Assembly (NCBI GenBank): GCA_963634745.1
Contig: CAVHCX010000003.1
Location: 62,001-126,000 of the forward strand
Length of the DNA stretch: 64,000 nt
Source: CAKRJP01 sp963634745
GTDB taxonomy: Bacteria > Bacillota > Clostridia > Lachnospirales > Lachnospiraceae
Direction: 5' to 3'
How positions within the stretch are numbered: position 1 is the first letter of the stretch; every line of letters starts with the position of its first letter. This document shows, piece after piece, positions 8,330 through 17,356 of the stretch. Made by a program: the position numbers and the translations under genes. The notes under the pieces are model-generated. The model was not told the DNA's origin and made no database searches. It saw nothing but the letters and a program-made list of their open reading frames with translations.

Positions 8330-9205
8330 TTATATATCTCCTAATTCCTCTTTAAAGCCTTCACCCACGACTTCATTGGATTCCACAATAATGGTAAAGG
8401 CTTTGGGATCAATGGTATGGACCATCTTCTTTATGGTATACATTTGCTTGTTATTGCAGGCACACATAATGATATCTTTATCCTTCTGGGTATAACTTCC
8501 GATTCCCTTGATAATGGTAGATCCCCGGCCGGAATATTCGTCGATCCGGTCTGCAATCTCCTGGCCTCTCCCCTTCTCGGTTACGATCAAGGTCATCTTT
8601 CCCTCGTCGATTCCATACATGATGCGGTCCATAACCCAGGCCATAAGATAGGTAACAATGACACCGTAAATCAATCCATCTATATCCTTAAATACCAATA
8701 CGGTTCCTAAAATAATGGTACAGATATCTAACACAAAGGTAATGATTCCTAAGGTAATATGGGGTTTCACTTTCTTGATGGACATGGAAATAAAATCCTG
8801 GCCTCCTGTGGAGGAACCTCTCATAAAGATCAATGCATAACCTGCGCCACTTAAAACACCCATACAGAGGGCTGCCAAAAATCTGCTGCCGTCATAAACC
8901 GGTAACAGAGGCGCCACATAGTCCATAAGGATGGATCCGATCACCATAGACTTTACGGATTTAAAGAAAAAGGTCTTCCCCAAAAATTTATAACATAAGA
9001 TTGCTACCGGAATATTTAAAAGCAGGGTTCCGGCTCCCACCGGTATTTTAAACAAATGATAGAGAATAATGGCCATTCCCGAAAATCCTGCCACGGGGAA
9101 ATTGGCATTTAAGGCGAAATTATAAAGGGCAATGGCTAGGATCATACCTGCCACAAGGTCCACCAGTATATCAAGTCCTAACTCTTTCCAGTTTATTTTG
9201 TTCAC
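8330..9205 (-). CDS. YitT-family membrane protein (DUF161/DUF2179)
   Basis: This 291-residue protein has about five to six hydrophobic segments in residues 10-200, including the family-typical FMRGSSTGGQDF and GLIYGVIVTYL, followed by a cytosolic DUF2179 domain (about 205-285). That is the architecture of YitT/YpjC-type proteins, whose substrate is not established. The start codon is GTG at 9203-9205 with GGAGG nine bases upstream. It lies between the clpB terminator and the trp promoter and appears monocistronic. No clear terminator follows it before the trp promoter. Confidence 0.85.
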   Translation of the reverse strand: MNKINWKELGLDILVDLVAGMILAIALYNFALNANFPVAGFSGMAIILYHLFKIPVGAGTLLLNIPVAILCYKFLGKTFFFKSVKSMVIGSILMDYVAPLLPVYDGSRFLAALCMGVLSGAGYALIFMRGSSTGGQDFISMSIKKVKPHITLGIITFVLDICTIILGTVLVFKDIDGLIYGVIVTYLMAWVMDRIMYGIDEGKMTLIVTEKGRGQEIADRIDEYSGRGSTIIKGIGSYTQKDKDIIMCACNNKQMYTIKKMVHTIDPKAFTIIVESNEVVGEGFKEELGDI

Positions 9206-9242
9206 GAAAATCTTCCTCCTTCCTTACACTTTGCTCTCAACG

Positions 9243-9295
9243 CAAAAAAAGAGCAAACGCAAACCATATCTTACATATAATTCGCACCTGCTCTT
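9243..9295 (-). terminator. Terminator after clpB
   Basis: On the minus strand a 15-pair stem with wobbles (AAGAGCAGGTGCGAA with TTTGCGTTTGCTCTT) is followed by a run of T, 60-115 bases after the clpB stop. Confidence 0.8.
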
Positions 9296-9358
9296 ATATT
9301 ACCTATGATAGTCTTACTATCCGGGAATTGTCAACCAGAGACCGTGGTTTCGTTGCAT

Positions 9359-11959
9359 TTAATCTTCATAGCTGACTGCACTGGCTAGCAATTTGTCATC
9401 TACTACATCTAACTGGATGGTATCTCCTGTTCCTACATTTCCTTCCAGCATCAATTTGGCTGCCTGGGTCTCTACGTGTTTCTGAAGATATCTCTTTAGC
9501 GGTCTTGCGCCATAGCTTGGCTCATATCCATAGGTAGCTATGTAATTTTTCGCATTTTCTGTAAGGGAAATCTGTACTTCCCGATCCTGCAATCTCTTAT
9601 TTACATCTGCCACCATCAAGTCAATAATATGATAAATATTGTCTTTGCTAAGAGGCTTAAACATAATCGTCTCATCCAAACGATTTAAAAATTCCGGTCT
9701 GAAGTGGGCCCTAAGATCATTCATAACTGCTGCCTTGGCCTCTTCGTTAATCTCTCCCTGATCATTGATTCCATCCAAGAGATACTGGGAACCAATATTG
9801 GAGGTCATGATGAGAATGGTATTTTTAAAGTCTACCGTTCTTCCCTGGGAATCTGTGATTCGTCCGTCATCCAGTACCTGCAAAAGTACGTTAAAGACAT
9901 CAGGATGGGCTTTTTCTACCTCATCAAAGAGGACAACGGAATAAGGTTTTCTTCTTACGGCCTCTGTAAGCTGTCCTCCTTCGTCATAACCCACATATCC
10001 CGGAGGCGCTCCGATTAATCTGGATACGGAATATTTCTCCATATATTCACTCATATCGATTCGGACCATATTATTCTCATCGTCAAACAAGCTTTCTGCC
10101 AGGGCCTTGGCAAGCTCGGTCTTACCTACACCTGTAGGTCCAAGGAATAGGAAGGAACCAATCGGCTTGGTAGGATCCTTAATTCCGGCCTTAGACCTGA
10201 TGATGGCTTCTGTTACAAGCTCCACGCCTTCATCCTGGCCTATGACACGTTTGTGAAGTTCATCGGCTAAGTGTAAGGTTTTATTCCTCTCACTTTCATT
10301 GAGCTTGGCCACCGGAATTCCTGTCCATCTGGAAACAATTCTTGCGATCTCATCCTCTGTAACACTTTCATGTACCAGAGAGTTACCTGCCTCTCTCTCC
10401 TTGGCTTTTTCTTCTGCCTCCTCCAACTTTTTCTGAAGTTCAGGAAGTTTTCCAAACTTAAGGGCTGCGGCGCTCTCCAAATCATAGGACTGCTGGGCCT
10501 TCTCAATCTCCTTATTAACCTGCTCGATCTCTTCCCTGATCTTTTGTACCCGTTCGACTTCTACCTTTTCATTGTCCCACTGGGCCTTCTGACCTGCAAA
10601 TTCTTCTCGAAGCTCTGCCAGCTCTTTTTGAAGATTTTCCAGCCGTTCCTTGCTAAGTCTGTCCTCTTCTTTTTTAAGGGCGGCTTCCTCGATCTCTAAC
10701 TGCATGATCTTTCGCTTTAATTCATCCAGTTCTGTAGGCATAGAATCTAATTCGGTCTTAATCAGGGCACAGGCCTCATCCACCAGGTCGATGGCCTTGT
10801 CCGGAAGGAAGCGGTCAGAAATATAACGGTCGGATAGGGTAGCGGCTGCCACCAGGGCACTGTCTGTAATCTTTACTCCATGGAAGACTTCATATCTTTC
10901 TTTCAAACCACGGAGAATGGAAATGGCATCCTCCACGGTAGGTTCATCCACCATAACCGGCTGGAAACGACGTTCCAGGGCCGCATCCTTTTCAATATAC
11001 TGTCTGTACTCGTCCAGAGTTGTAGCACCGATACAATGGAGTTCACCCCTGGCCAGCATAGGCTTTAGCATATTGCCTGCATCCATAGCGCCGTCAGACT
11101 TTCCTGCTCCTACAATGGTATGCAGCTCATCGATAAAGAGGATGATTTTTCCCTCGCTGTTTTTTACTTCCTCCAAAACGGCCTTTAACCGTTCCTCAAA
11201 TTCTCCACGGTACTTGGCACCTGCTACCAAGGCTCCCATATCCAGGGAGAAAACGGTCTTATCCTTTAAGCCCTCCGGCACATCCCCTCTTACGATACGC
11301 TGGGCCAAACCTTCTACAACCGCCGTTTTACCGACACCGGGTTCACCGATCAGCACCGGATTATTCTTGGTTTTTCTGGACAGGATCCGAACTACATTTC
11401 GAATCTCTGTATCACGGCCAATGACAGGATCTAGCTTCTGGTCCTTGGCCCGCTCCACCAGATCAATACCATATTTATTTAAGGTATCATAAGTAGCCTC
11501 CGGGTTATCACTGGTAACTCTCTGATTACCACGAACCGTAGAAAGGGCCTGCAAAAATCCCTCTCTGCTGATTCCGTTCTCCCTGAAAAATGCCTTCATT
11601 TCCTTGCTGGCATATTTCATCATAGCCAGGAAAAGATGCTCCACAGATACGTATTCATCCCCCATCTGCTTGGCCTCATCCTCTGCATAGATCAAAACAT
11701 TATTAAGGTCCTGGCTGATATATTGCTTGCCCCCTTGTACCTTGGGACGTTTCCCGATCATCTGCTCCACCTGAGAAATAATGGTAGTTGAATCTAGTCC
11801 CATCTTCTCCATAAGCTTTGCAATAAGGCTGTCATCCTGGCTTAATAGAGCATATAAAAAATGCTCCTGGGCAATCTCCTGATTTCCATTATCAAGGGCA
11901 ACTTTCTCACAATCCTGCAGGGCCTGGATTGATTTTTGAGTAAATTTATTAATGTTCAT
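9359..11959 (-). CDS. clpB: ClpB ATP-dependent disaggregase
   Basis: ClpB is a hexameric cytoplasmic AAA+ machine that threads aggregated proteins and returns them to DnaK/DnaJ. The 866-residue protein has a Clp N domain (1-145), a first AAA+ module with Walker A GEPGVGKT at 205-212, a long Glu/Lys-rich coiled coil that identifies ClpB rather than ClpA/ClpC (about 400-530), a second AAA+ module with GPTGVGKT near 605, and the ClpB D2-small domain. I chose the ATG at 11957-11959 because GGAGG lies seven bases upstream; ten extra residues are possible otherwise. It has its own promoter with a degenerate CIRCE, so HrcA control is likely. Confidence 0.97.
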   Translation of the reverse strand: MNINKFTQKSIQALQDCEKVALDNGNQEIAQEHFLYALLSQDDSLIAKLMEKMGLDSTTIISQVEQMIGKRPKVQGGKQYISQDLNNVLIYAEDEAKQMGDEYVSVEHLFLAMMKYASKEMKAFFRENGISREGFLQALSTVRGNQRVTSDNPEATYDTLNKYGIDLVERAKDQKLDPVIGRDTEIRNVVRILSRKTKNNPVLIGEPGVGKTAVVEGLAQRIVRGDVPEGLKDKTVFSLDMGALVAGAKYRGEFEERLKAVLEEVKNSEGKIILFIDELHTIVGAGKSDGAMDAGNMLKPMLARGELHCIGATTLDEYRQYIEKDAALERRFQPVMVDEPTVEDAISILRGLKERYEVFHGVKITDSALVAAATLSDRYISDRFLPDKAIDLVDEACALIKTELDSMPTELDELKRKIMQLEIEEAALKKEEDRLSKERLENLQKELAELREEFAGQKAQWDNEKVEVERVQKIREEIEQVNKEIEKAQQSYDLESAAALKFGKLPELQKKLEEAEEKAKEREAGNSLVHESVTEDEIARIVSRWTGIPVAKLNESERNKTLHLADELHKRVIGQDEGVELVTEAIIRSKAGIKDPTKPIGSFLFLGPTGVGKTELAKALAESLFDDENNMVRIDMSEYMEKYSVSRLIGAPPGYVGYDEGGQLTEAVRRKPYSVVLFDEVEKAHPDVFNVLLQVLDDGRITDSQGRTVDFKNTILIMTSNIGSQYLLDGINDQGEINEEAKAAVMNDLRAHFRPEFLNRLDETIMFKPLSKDNIYHIIDLMVADVNKRLQDREVQISLTENAKNYIATYGYEPSYGARPLKRYLQKHVETQAAKLMLEGNVGTGDTIQLDVVDDKLLASAVSYED

Positions 11960-12010
11960 AAAAACGCCTCCTTTCACAAGGGCATTCACTAAGTCTTCTT
12001 ACATTTTCGT

Positions 12011-12053
12011 ATTGTACTACCGGTTATTAGCCACGTCAAGCCTCGAGTGCTAA
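12011..12053 (-). promoter_or_regulatory. clpB promoter with degenerate CIRCE
   Basis: TTGACG (12034-12039) and TACAAT (12011-12016) have a 17-base spacer on the minus strand. Overlapping the -35 is TTAGCACTC-N9-CGTGGCTAA (12027-12053): the left CIRCE arm is perfect, while the right arm keeps five of nine consensus bases. The geometry relative to the promoter is the same as at hsp20. The site begins one base after the J-protein stop codon. Confidence 0.75.
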
Positions 12054-12054
12054 T

Positions 12055-13032
12055 TTATGCAACTCCTCTTCCACTTTTCTTTAAACTGGCCTCAAAGTCT
12101 CTTAATTTTCTCTTTGATTCCTCTGAGAGGTTGGTCGGAACCTGGATCTGTACGGTCACATATTGGTCTCCCTTAAGGGAAGGATTTCTCATAGAAGCAA
12201 TACCCTTTCCCCGCAGCCTAATCTTTGTGCCGGACTGGGTGCCGGCCTTGATTTTACATAGTACATTTCCGGTAAGGGTTTTTACAAGGGCCTCTCCGCC
12301 AAGAACTGCCGTAGTAAAGGGAACCTGCACGGTATTATATACATCCATGCCCTTTCGTTCAAAGCCCGGTTTTTCTGCAACCTTAACCTTAAGAAGAAGG
12401 TCTCCGTCCTTTCCACCGCCGCTTCCCGGCATTCCCTTTCCCTTTAAGCGGATGCTCTTTCCGGTGTCAATGCCTGCCGGAATATGAACCTGATAGGTTT
12501 TTGCCCTTCCGCTTTCCGGGTCTGTAAGCTGTAGGGTCTTGTCTCCTCCAAAGGCAGCTTCATCAAAGGTCACATTGATGTCTGCCCTGATATCCGCCCC
12601 GTCTCTTGCAAAGTTTCCGGAAAATCCGCGATTTCCTCCCCGGAAGCTGCTGCCTCCGCTAAATCCATGGAAGATATTCTTTAATATATCATCAAAGTCT
12701 CCCATGTCCCCTTCATAATAGTACTGGTGGAAGTTGCCGTTCGGATCACTGTAGGTATAGGTTCCGCCCTGCGGACCTCCGTAGGCGCCTCCTCCCTGGG
12801 ATTCAAAAGGTGCATTATGGCCAAATTTGTCATATTGCTTTCTCTTTTCCGGGTCACTTAAAATGTTATAGGCTTCTGTAGCCTCCTTGAATTTTTCTTC
12901 TGCCTGAGGGTTATCCTTATTGGTATCCGGATGGAATTGCTTTGCTAATTTTCGGTAGGCTTTTTTTATCGCCTTGCTGTCTGCATGTTTATCTATTCCA
13001 AGAATTTCATAATAGTCTCTTTTGGTTGCCAA
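12055..13032 (-). CDS. J-domain co-chaperone without zinc finger (CbpA/DnaJ-like)
   Basis: This 325-residue protein has an N-terminal J domain (about 5-70) with HPD at 34-36, which stimulates DnaK ATPase. It continues with a Gly/Phe-rich linker (about 75-145) and two C-terminal substrate-binding domains with a GKGMPGSGGGKDGD-type turn. The four CxxCxGxG zinc repeats of true DnaJ are absent, so it is closer to CbpA or DnaJ class B. The start codon is TTG at 13030-13032, supported by GGAGG seven bases upstream. It lies between hsp20 and clpB, with a strong hairpin separating it from hsp20. No dnaK or grpE is in the window, so it must work with a partner encoded elsewhere. Confidence 0.9.
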   Translation of the reverse strand: MATKRDYYEILGIDKHADSKAIKKAYRKLAKQFHPDTNKDNPQAEEKFKEATEAYNILSDPEKRKQYDKFGHNAPFESQGGGAYGGPQGGTYTYSDPNGNFHQYYYEGDMGDFDDILKNIFHGFSGGSSFRGGNRGFSGNFARDGADIRADINVTFDEAAFGGDKTLQLTDPESGRAKTYQVHIPAGIDTGKSIRLKGKGMPGSGGGKDGDLLLKVKVAEKPGFERKGMDVYNTVQVPFTTAVLGGEALVKTLTGNVLCKIKAGTQSGTKIRLRGKGIASMRNPSLKGDQYVTVQIQVPTNLSEESKRKLRDFEASLKKSGRGVA

Positions 13033-13050
13033 AAAAATCCCTCCTTTATC

Positions 13051-13088
13051 AAAATCCCCCGCAGACCGGTTGCCTGCGGGGGGATTTT
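13051..13088 (-). terminator. GC-rich hairpin between hsp20 and the J-protein gene
   Basis: A near-perfect inverted repeat (AAAATCCCCCGCAG / CTGCGGGGGGATTTT) with a nine-base loop lies between hsp20 and the J-protein gene. In the minus direction the stem ends in ATTTTG without a long T-run. It could be a partial terminator or an mRNA stabiliser lowering expression of the downstream gene relative to hsp20. Confidence 0.7.
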
Positions 13089-13104
13089 GGGAATGTATGA
13101 AAGA

Positions 13105-13545
13105 TTAACCTTCAATTGTGATATAATGCTTCTTCTCTTCTACAGGCTTAGCTTCCTTTTTCGGAACTACAAAGGATAAGACTCCATTCTCATACTTGGG
13201 ATGGATATCCTCCTCTGCAACATGGTCACCTACATTAAAGCTTCTGCTAACACTTCCTGAGAAACGCTCTCTCCGGATAAACTTCTTATTCTTATCTTCA
13301 TCCTTCTTGTCGCTTTCCTTGGTTGCGTATACGGTAAGTATGCCATCCTTCAACTGCATCTTAATATCCTGCTTGTCAAATCCCGGCAACTCAATATCTA
13401 CTTCATAACCTTTCTCCAGCTCTTTCACATCGGTCATCATCAGGTTCTTCGTATTCTTTCCATATAATTCCTTGCTTACATTCGAAAATGTAGGGAATCC
13501 AAAATCATCAAATAAACTTTCTCCAAAAATACTAGGCATCATCAT
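13105..13545 (-). CDS. Small heat-shock protein (Hsp20/alpha-crystallin)
   Basis: This 146-residue ATP-independent holdase binds unfolding proteins in the cytoplasm. The alpha-crystallin domain spans about 38-135, with the family motifs VDIELPGFDKQDIKM, NKKFIRRERFSGSVSRSF and NGVLSFVVPKK. The short C-terminal tail carries the I-x-I anchor (ITIEG). The ATG at 13543-13545 has AGGAGA upstream. The promoter carries a CIRCE operator, and the next genes downstream are the J-protein and clpB, so the group forms a protein-rescue module. Confidence 0.93.
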   Translation of the reverse strand: MMMPSIFGESLFDDFGFPTFSNVSKELYGKNTKNLMMTDVKELEKGYEVDIELPGFDKQDIKMQLKDGILTVYATKESDKKDEDKNKKFIRRERFSGSVSRSFNVGDHVAEEDIHPKYENGVLSFVVPKKEAKPVEEKKHYITIEG

Positions 13546-13579
13546 AAGTCATGTCTCCTTTCTTTTTTGTTCTAGGTGT

Positions 13580-13608
13580 AATATAACACCTATTATTAGC
13601 ACTGTCAA
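13580..13608 (-). promoter_or_regulatory. hsp20 promoter
   Basis: TTGACA (13603-13608) and TATATT (13580-13585) are separated by 17 bases on the minus strand, a near-consensus sigma-A promoter. It is overlapped by the CIRCE element. Confidence 0.85.
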
Positions 13609-13622
13609 GGGTTGAGTGCTAA
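13596..13622. promoter_or_regulatory. CIRCE operator (HrcA site)
   Basis: The sequence TTAGCACTG-N9-GAGTGCTAA matches the CIRCE consensus TTAGCACTC-N9-GAGTGCTAA at 17 of 18 arm positions. It covers the -35 of the hsp20 promoter, as expected for repression by HrcA. hrcA itself is not in the window. Confidence 0.93.
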
Positions 13623-13630
13623 TTTTTTTC

Positions 13631-13676
13631 AAAAAAAATATATTCACCAAAATCAATAGCTGAATTTGATGAATAT
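13631..13676 (-). terminator. Terminator after the MATE remnant
   Basis: On the minus strand a 12-pair stem (ATATTCATCAAA with TTTGGTGAATAT, one wobble) is followed by eight T. It ends just before the hsp20 CIRCE and separates the two units. Confidence 0.8.
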
Positions 13677-13718
13677 AATTTTCCTCCATGTTTATGTACT
13701 GATACAACCCGCAAAACC

Positions 13719-14690
13719 TTAACCCATTCTAAATTTTTTTTGTCTTATTATACTCCAAAAACAATTAGCACATACCCATCCTATACCAGTTGCAATAGCT
13801 ACTGCGTTCAATCCCAGTACCGGAAATAGTATCCATGACAATACTACACGGATCATTATGTGGCCGGCAGCACCGATAAATGGTATTAAGACTTTTCCTA
13901 TTCCATTATAATATCCTGTAAAAGTATTCCCTGTAAAGCAGAATATATAAAATATTGCAACAGTCTGAAGGTATCCAACTCCCTCGGTAAATTCTACTCC
14001 TGAACTGTTTCCCAACATCAGATGTATAGCCTGCCTTGCAAACAAAAACATTATGCATGCAAAGAAAACTCCTGTCCCCATAAGCCATGCCCTGCTGCAT
14101 TTAAAGATTTCTTTTATACGTTTCTTTTCGCCAGCACCATAATTTTGTGCTGTAATGATTGACGTTGCAGTTGAACCACTGCTGCCAATAGAATTAGCAA
14201 ATCCCTCAATTCGTGTAGCCGCGGTATATGCCGCGATCACTTCTGTTCCTCCTGTATTTACCGCTCCCTGTACAAACATTTTCCCCAGATAAAGGCTGCT
14301 CTGATGGAGGCTTGTTATTAATCCAACCTTTAACAAAGCAATTATTTTGCCAAGTCTGTTGTCACAATCCTCTTTATGCAGTATCACTTCATGATGTATT
14401 CTCCATAGATACAGAAAACAAAGAATAGCTGAAACAATTTGTGTAAACGCAGTTGCAAGTGCTGCTCCACGGATTCCCATTTTACAAACGGCAACAAGTA
14501 CCAGATCTAAGATAAGATTGGTCACTACAGATGCCGCCAAAACATACAAAGATGCCTTTGTGTCACCCGCGGCTCTTAAAAGCGAGGCAAAAAGATTATA
14601 GAGAAATACTGCAGGCAGACTTAAAAATATCCAATACAGATACGTTGACACATATCCCTGTAATACATCAGGTGTCTGTAATTTGTATAG
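13719..14690 (-). pseudogene. MATE-family efflux transporter, 5' third missing
   Basis: About 320 residues of a MATE drug/cation antiporter can be read, from KLQTPDVLQGY through the last predicted helix. Intact members are near 450 residues, so roughly the first 130 residues (about four of twelve helices) are gone. The reading frame continues upstream past a possible GTG at 14651 to a stop near 14700, with homology ending close to 14680-14690. There the sequence passes directly into a LysR gene on the other strand. No promoter or ribosome site is left in front. Codon use is more AT-rich than in flanking genes. I treat it as a pseudogene; an assembly join cannot be excluded. Confidence 0.8.
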
Positions 14691-14703
14691 AGCTTACAAA
14701 TTA
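14679..14703. repeat. 9-bp inverted repeat at the MATE/LysR junction
   Basis: TAATTTGTA and TACAAATTA are perfect inverted arms with a seven-base spacer, positioned exactly where the MATE reading (minus) ends and the LysR reading (plus) begins. Each arm lies in the coding sequence of one of the two broken genes. Confidence 0.8.
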
Positions 14704-15433
14704 TGGACATGCTTTTATTCCGCTTGCCAGCCAATGGGCATCCCTGTGGAAAGACACACAGCATCTCAAAAATATTGACAACATACAGACCCTGACTATT
14801 GCAAGTGTTGATGCCGTCAATAATTATACTTTTGTATCATTTTTCTCAAAGTACATCTCATGCTATCCTGACATAAGATTACATATCAGGACTCATCATT
14901 CAAATGAAATCTACTCACTTGTTGAAAGCAGAGTTGCAGATATAGGATTTGTTTTTTCAAGAATAAATTATCCTGATGTAATAATTAATCCTATATACCG
15001 TGAACTTATGTACCTGATATGTGATAAAAACAGTCAATATCATGACAATATAGATAGCAGCGAACTGCGTAGTGAAAATGAGATTTTTTTAAATTGGGGA
15101 TTAGATTACCAGAGCTGGCATGACAGTCATTTCAGTCCTGCCTACCACCCTGCGTTGACAGTAAATACCGGTTCTATGCTTCAAAGATATATAAGAAATG
15201 ATTTCTGGGGAATTGCACCTATGTCCGTTATCCGTGGAGCTATGCGGTCAAACTCAAACCTTACATTTTACAAATTGAAAACTCCTCCTCCAAGGATCTG
15301 CTACGCCATAAGAAATCGTTACCCTAATATAAATCATATCAATGCTATTGAAAATTTTGAACAGAATCTTAAACAATTCATTTCTACTGATGAAAATATA
15401 TGTTCATTTGAAAGCTGGATGCTTTCCCCATAA
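14685..15433 (+). pseudogene. LysR-family regulator, DNA-binding domain missing
   Basis: From about 14687 the plus strand reads IELTNYGHAFIPLA, the end of a LysR winged-helix domain, and then a complete effector-binding domain to the stop at 15431-15433 (about 248 residues). The preceding 55 residues, which should contain the helix-turn-helix, are absent; upstream the frame runs antisense through the MATE remnant. Without its HTH it could not act as a normal regulator. In intact genomes a LysR gene next to a divergent MATE gene usually controls it, so this was probably such a pair before deletion. The segment is noticeably AT-rich. Confidence 0.8.
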
Positions 15434-15511
15434 CATAAAAATGCAGCTATATGCTTAGTTTAACATATAAGTTGATGTAACTTTAAACTTTCATTTCTAA
15501 GCGCATGATTA

Positions 15512-15517
15512 TATAAT
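15512..15517 (+). promoter_or_regulatory. Probable -10 for the sensor kinase operon
   Basis: A TATAAT lies 44 bases upstream of the kinase start, with only a weak -35 (TTTCAT) 17 bases before it. Confidence 0.45.
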
Positions 15518-15560
15518 ATAGGGAAGCAATTATTGATTCATTTGTCAGGTGATTTTATTT

Positions 15561-17354
15561 ATGAAACAGGAAAAAACTCCCGGTATTTTCAGTCGGATCA
15601 AGGTCCAGCATCAGCTTCATATTATATTTTTCCTTGCAATCTTTATTCCGGTTGCCTTGTTGGGAAATTATCTTCTTTACAACTCGAGGACGCTCCTTGC
15701 CGATCACTACAGGGAGCAATCCCGCTCTGATAATCTCCGGGTCAGGTCCTCTCTTTTAGATTTGACCTCCAACGTTTATAACGAGTCGCGGCAGCTTGCG
15801 GATGACAAGGAACTAATCAGTCTTCTCAGCACAGATTTTACAGACAGCCGTGAGGGGCAACTGAAGGCAGAGTCCTTCACCGGTTTTAATTATACCTTGT
15901 CAGAGGATGCTTCCATTCAGGAAATTTCCGTATATACCTACAATACATCCATCCCTGCCACAGAATATATTAAGCCCATCACCGACGAAATTATGCAGGA
16001 ATCCTGGTACTCTAGGGCTTCAGAGAACTCTACCTCTTTTTGGTCTGTAGAGACACAGACCGACCGTTTCGGAAGAACTTCGCCCCTGCTGACCTTGCAC
16101 TGTCGGATCTTTCTTCCGCAAAAAAATAGCTTTGCCATCCTGAATGTAGCCCTCAGCAACAACCAAGTCAAAAACCGTATTGAAAACAGTTCGCTAAAAA
16201 CCGTGGTATGGCTAAATGAAGATTCCCTCTTTTACCAGAGTGATTCCGATACCATCACGGATTTGCCTGATGTATATGAGCCGGGCCCTTCCGGATATTA
16301 TCTTGGCCCCCTAAAACTAAATGGCACCAAGCTGATCGGCTGTATCAGTGCCCTGTCTATCAATTACTCAACCGATACTTTTTATATTGCTTCCCTGGAT
16401 TATGAAGCCTATCCCTATATGAATCGAATCAGCCTCATTCACATTGCCCTGATTCTTCTGATCCTGATTCCAACCAGTATCTTTGTACTGGCCTACTCCA
16501 GGTATTTCAGCCGTCGGGTGATCACCCTCAGGGAGACTATGCATAATGTCAGCCTGGGAAATTATGAGATCGCAGATAGCTTTTCCGGAACCGATGAAAT
16601 TTCCGACGCTTTTAAGGACCTTGGCATCATGGTCCAGGATATCCGTCAGATGGAAGCTTCCGCATACCAGGCGGAAATTCGAAGCAGGGAGCTTGCCAAC
16701 CAGCAACAGCAGATGGAGTTTAAAATGCTTTCCAGCCAGATTAATCCCCATTTCCTCTATAATACCCTGGAAACCATCCGCATGCGGGCCCTAAAGGCAG
16801 GCAACAAGGATGTGGCAAATGCCGTGAAATTATTAGGAAAATCCATGCGCTATGTCTTAAGTAATACTACGACTTCTTTTACCACTTTAGAAAAGGAGCT
16901 GGATTATATTGATACTTATCTTGCTATCCAGAGGCTCCGCTTCCACGACCGGGTAAATTATAGCCTAAAGACGGCCCCTGATCTGGATCTGTCCGAGCTT
17001 CAGATCATGCCCCTCCTTCTTCAGCCCATTGTAGAGAATGCCGTTCTTCATGGCCTGGAGGAAGTGGAAGAAAACGGAAAAATCATTATTCATATTCATG
17101 CTAAACAGGAAATATTATATATTGAAATATTTGATAATGGCTGTGGTATGACAGCGGAAGAAATGGAACAGATGAAAGACAATATTTATCATCATCCAAA
17201 AGAATCTTCTAAGAGCATTGGCTTATACAATATTAATCAGCGTATCAAACTATGCTATGGTGCGGATTACGGCCTTACATTTAAAAGTAAAAAGAACCGG
17301 GGAACCCTTATTATCATGGTAATTCCCGCTCAAAAATACCGAAAGGAGACCTAA
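15561..17354 (+). CDS. YesM-type sensor histidine kinase
   Basis: This membrane kinase of 597 residues has a transmembrane helix near residues 18-40, a large extracellular sensing domain (about 45-290), a second helix near 292-315, a HAMP-like linker, and a His-kinase domain. The phospho-acceptor is His397 in NPHFLYNTLE; the ATPase domain carries NAVLHGLEE and DNGCGM. This is the family that senses extracellular sugars in Firmicutes. I chose the ATG at 15561 because AGGTGA lies ten bases upstream; an in-frame GTG at 15549 lacks a good site. It is followed after two bases by its response regulator. The neighbouring ABC importer is the likely target. Confidence 0.93.
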   Translation: MKQEKTPGIFSRIKVQHQLHIIFFLAIFIPVALLGNYLLYNSRTLLADHYREQSRSDNLRVRSSLLDLTSNVYNESRQLADDKELISLLSTDFTDSREGQLKAESFTGFNYTLSEDASIQEISVYTYNTSIPATEYIKPITDEIMQESWYSRASENSTSFWSVETQTDRFGRTSPLLTLHCRIFLPQKNSFAILNVALSNNQVKNRIENSSLKTVVWLNEDSLFYQSDSDTITDLPDVYEPGPSGYYLGPLKLNGTKLIGCISALSINYSTDTFYIASLDYEAYPYMNRISLIHIALILLILIPTSIFVLAYSRYFSRRVITLRETMHNVSLGNYEIADSFSGTDEISDAFKDLGIMVQDIRQMEASAYQAEIRSRELANQQQQMEFKMLSSQINPHFLYNTLETIRMRALKAGNKDVANAVKLLGKSMRYVLSNTTTSFTTLEKELDYIDTYLAIQRLRFHDRVNYSLKTAPDLDLSELQIMPLLLQPIVENAVLHGLEEVEENGKIIIHIHAKQEILYIEIFDNGCGMTAEEMEQMKDNIYHHPKESSKSIGLYNINQRIKLCYGADYGLTFKSKKNRGTLIIMVIPAQKYRKET

Positions 17355-17356
17355 AA

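Noticed and set aside
13051..13088. Second CIRCE element
   Set aside because: The palindrome is GC-rich and does not match the CIRCE consensus; it is a hairpin between genes.
14531..14684. Upstream extension of the LysR reading frame
   Set aside because: This part is antisense to the MATE remnant and does not encode an HTH; homology starts near 14687.
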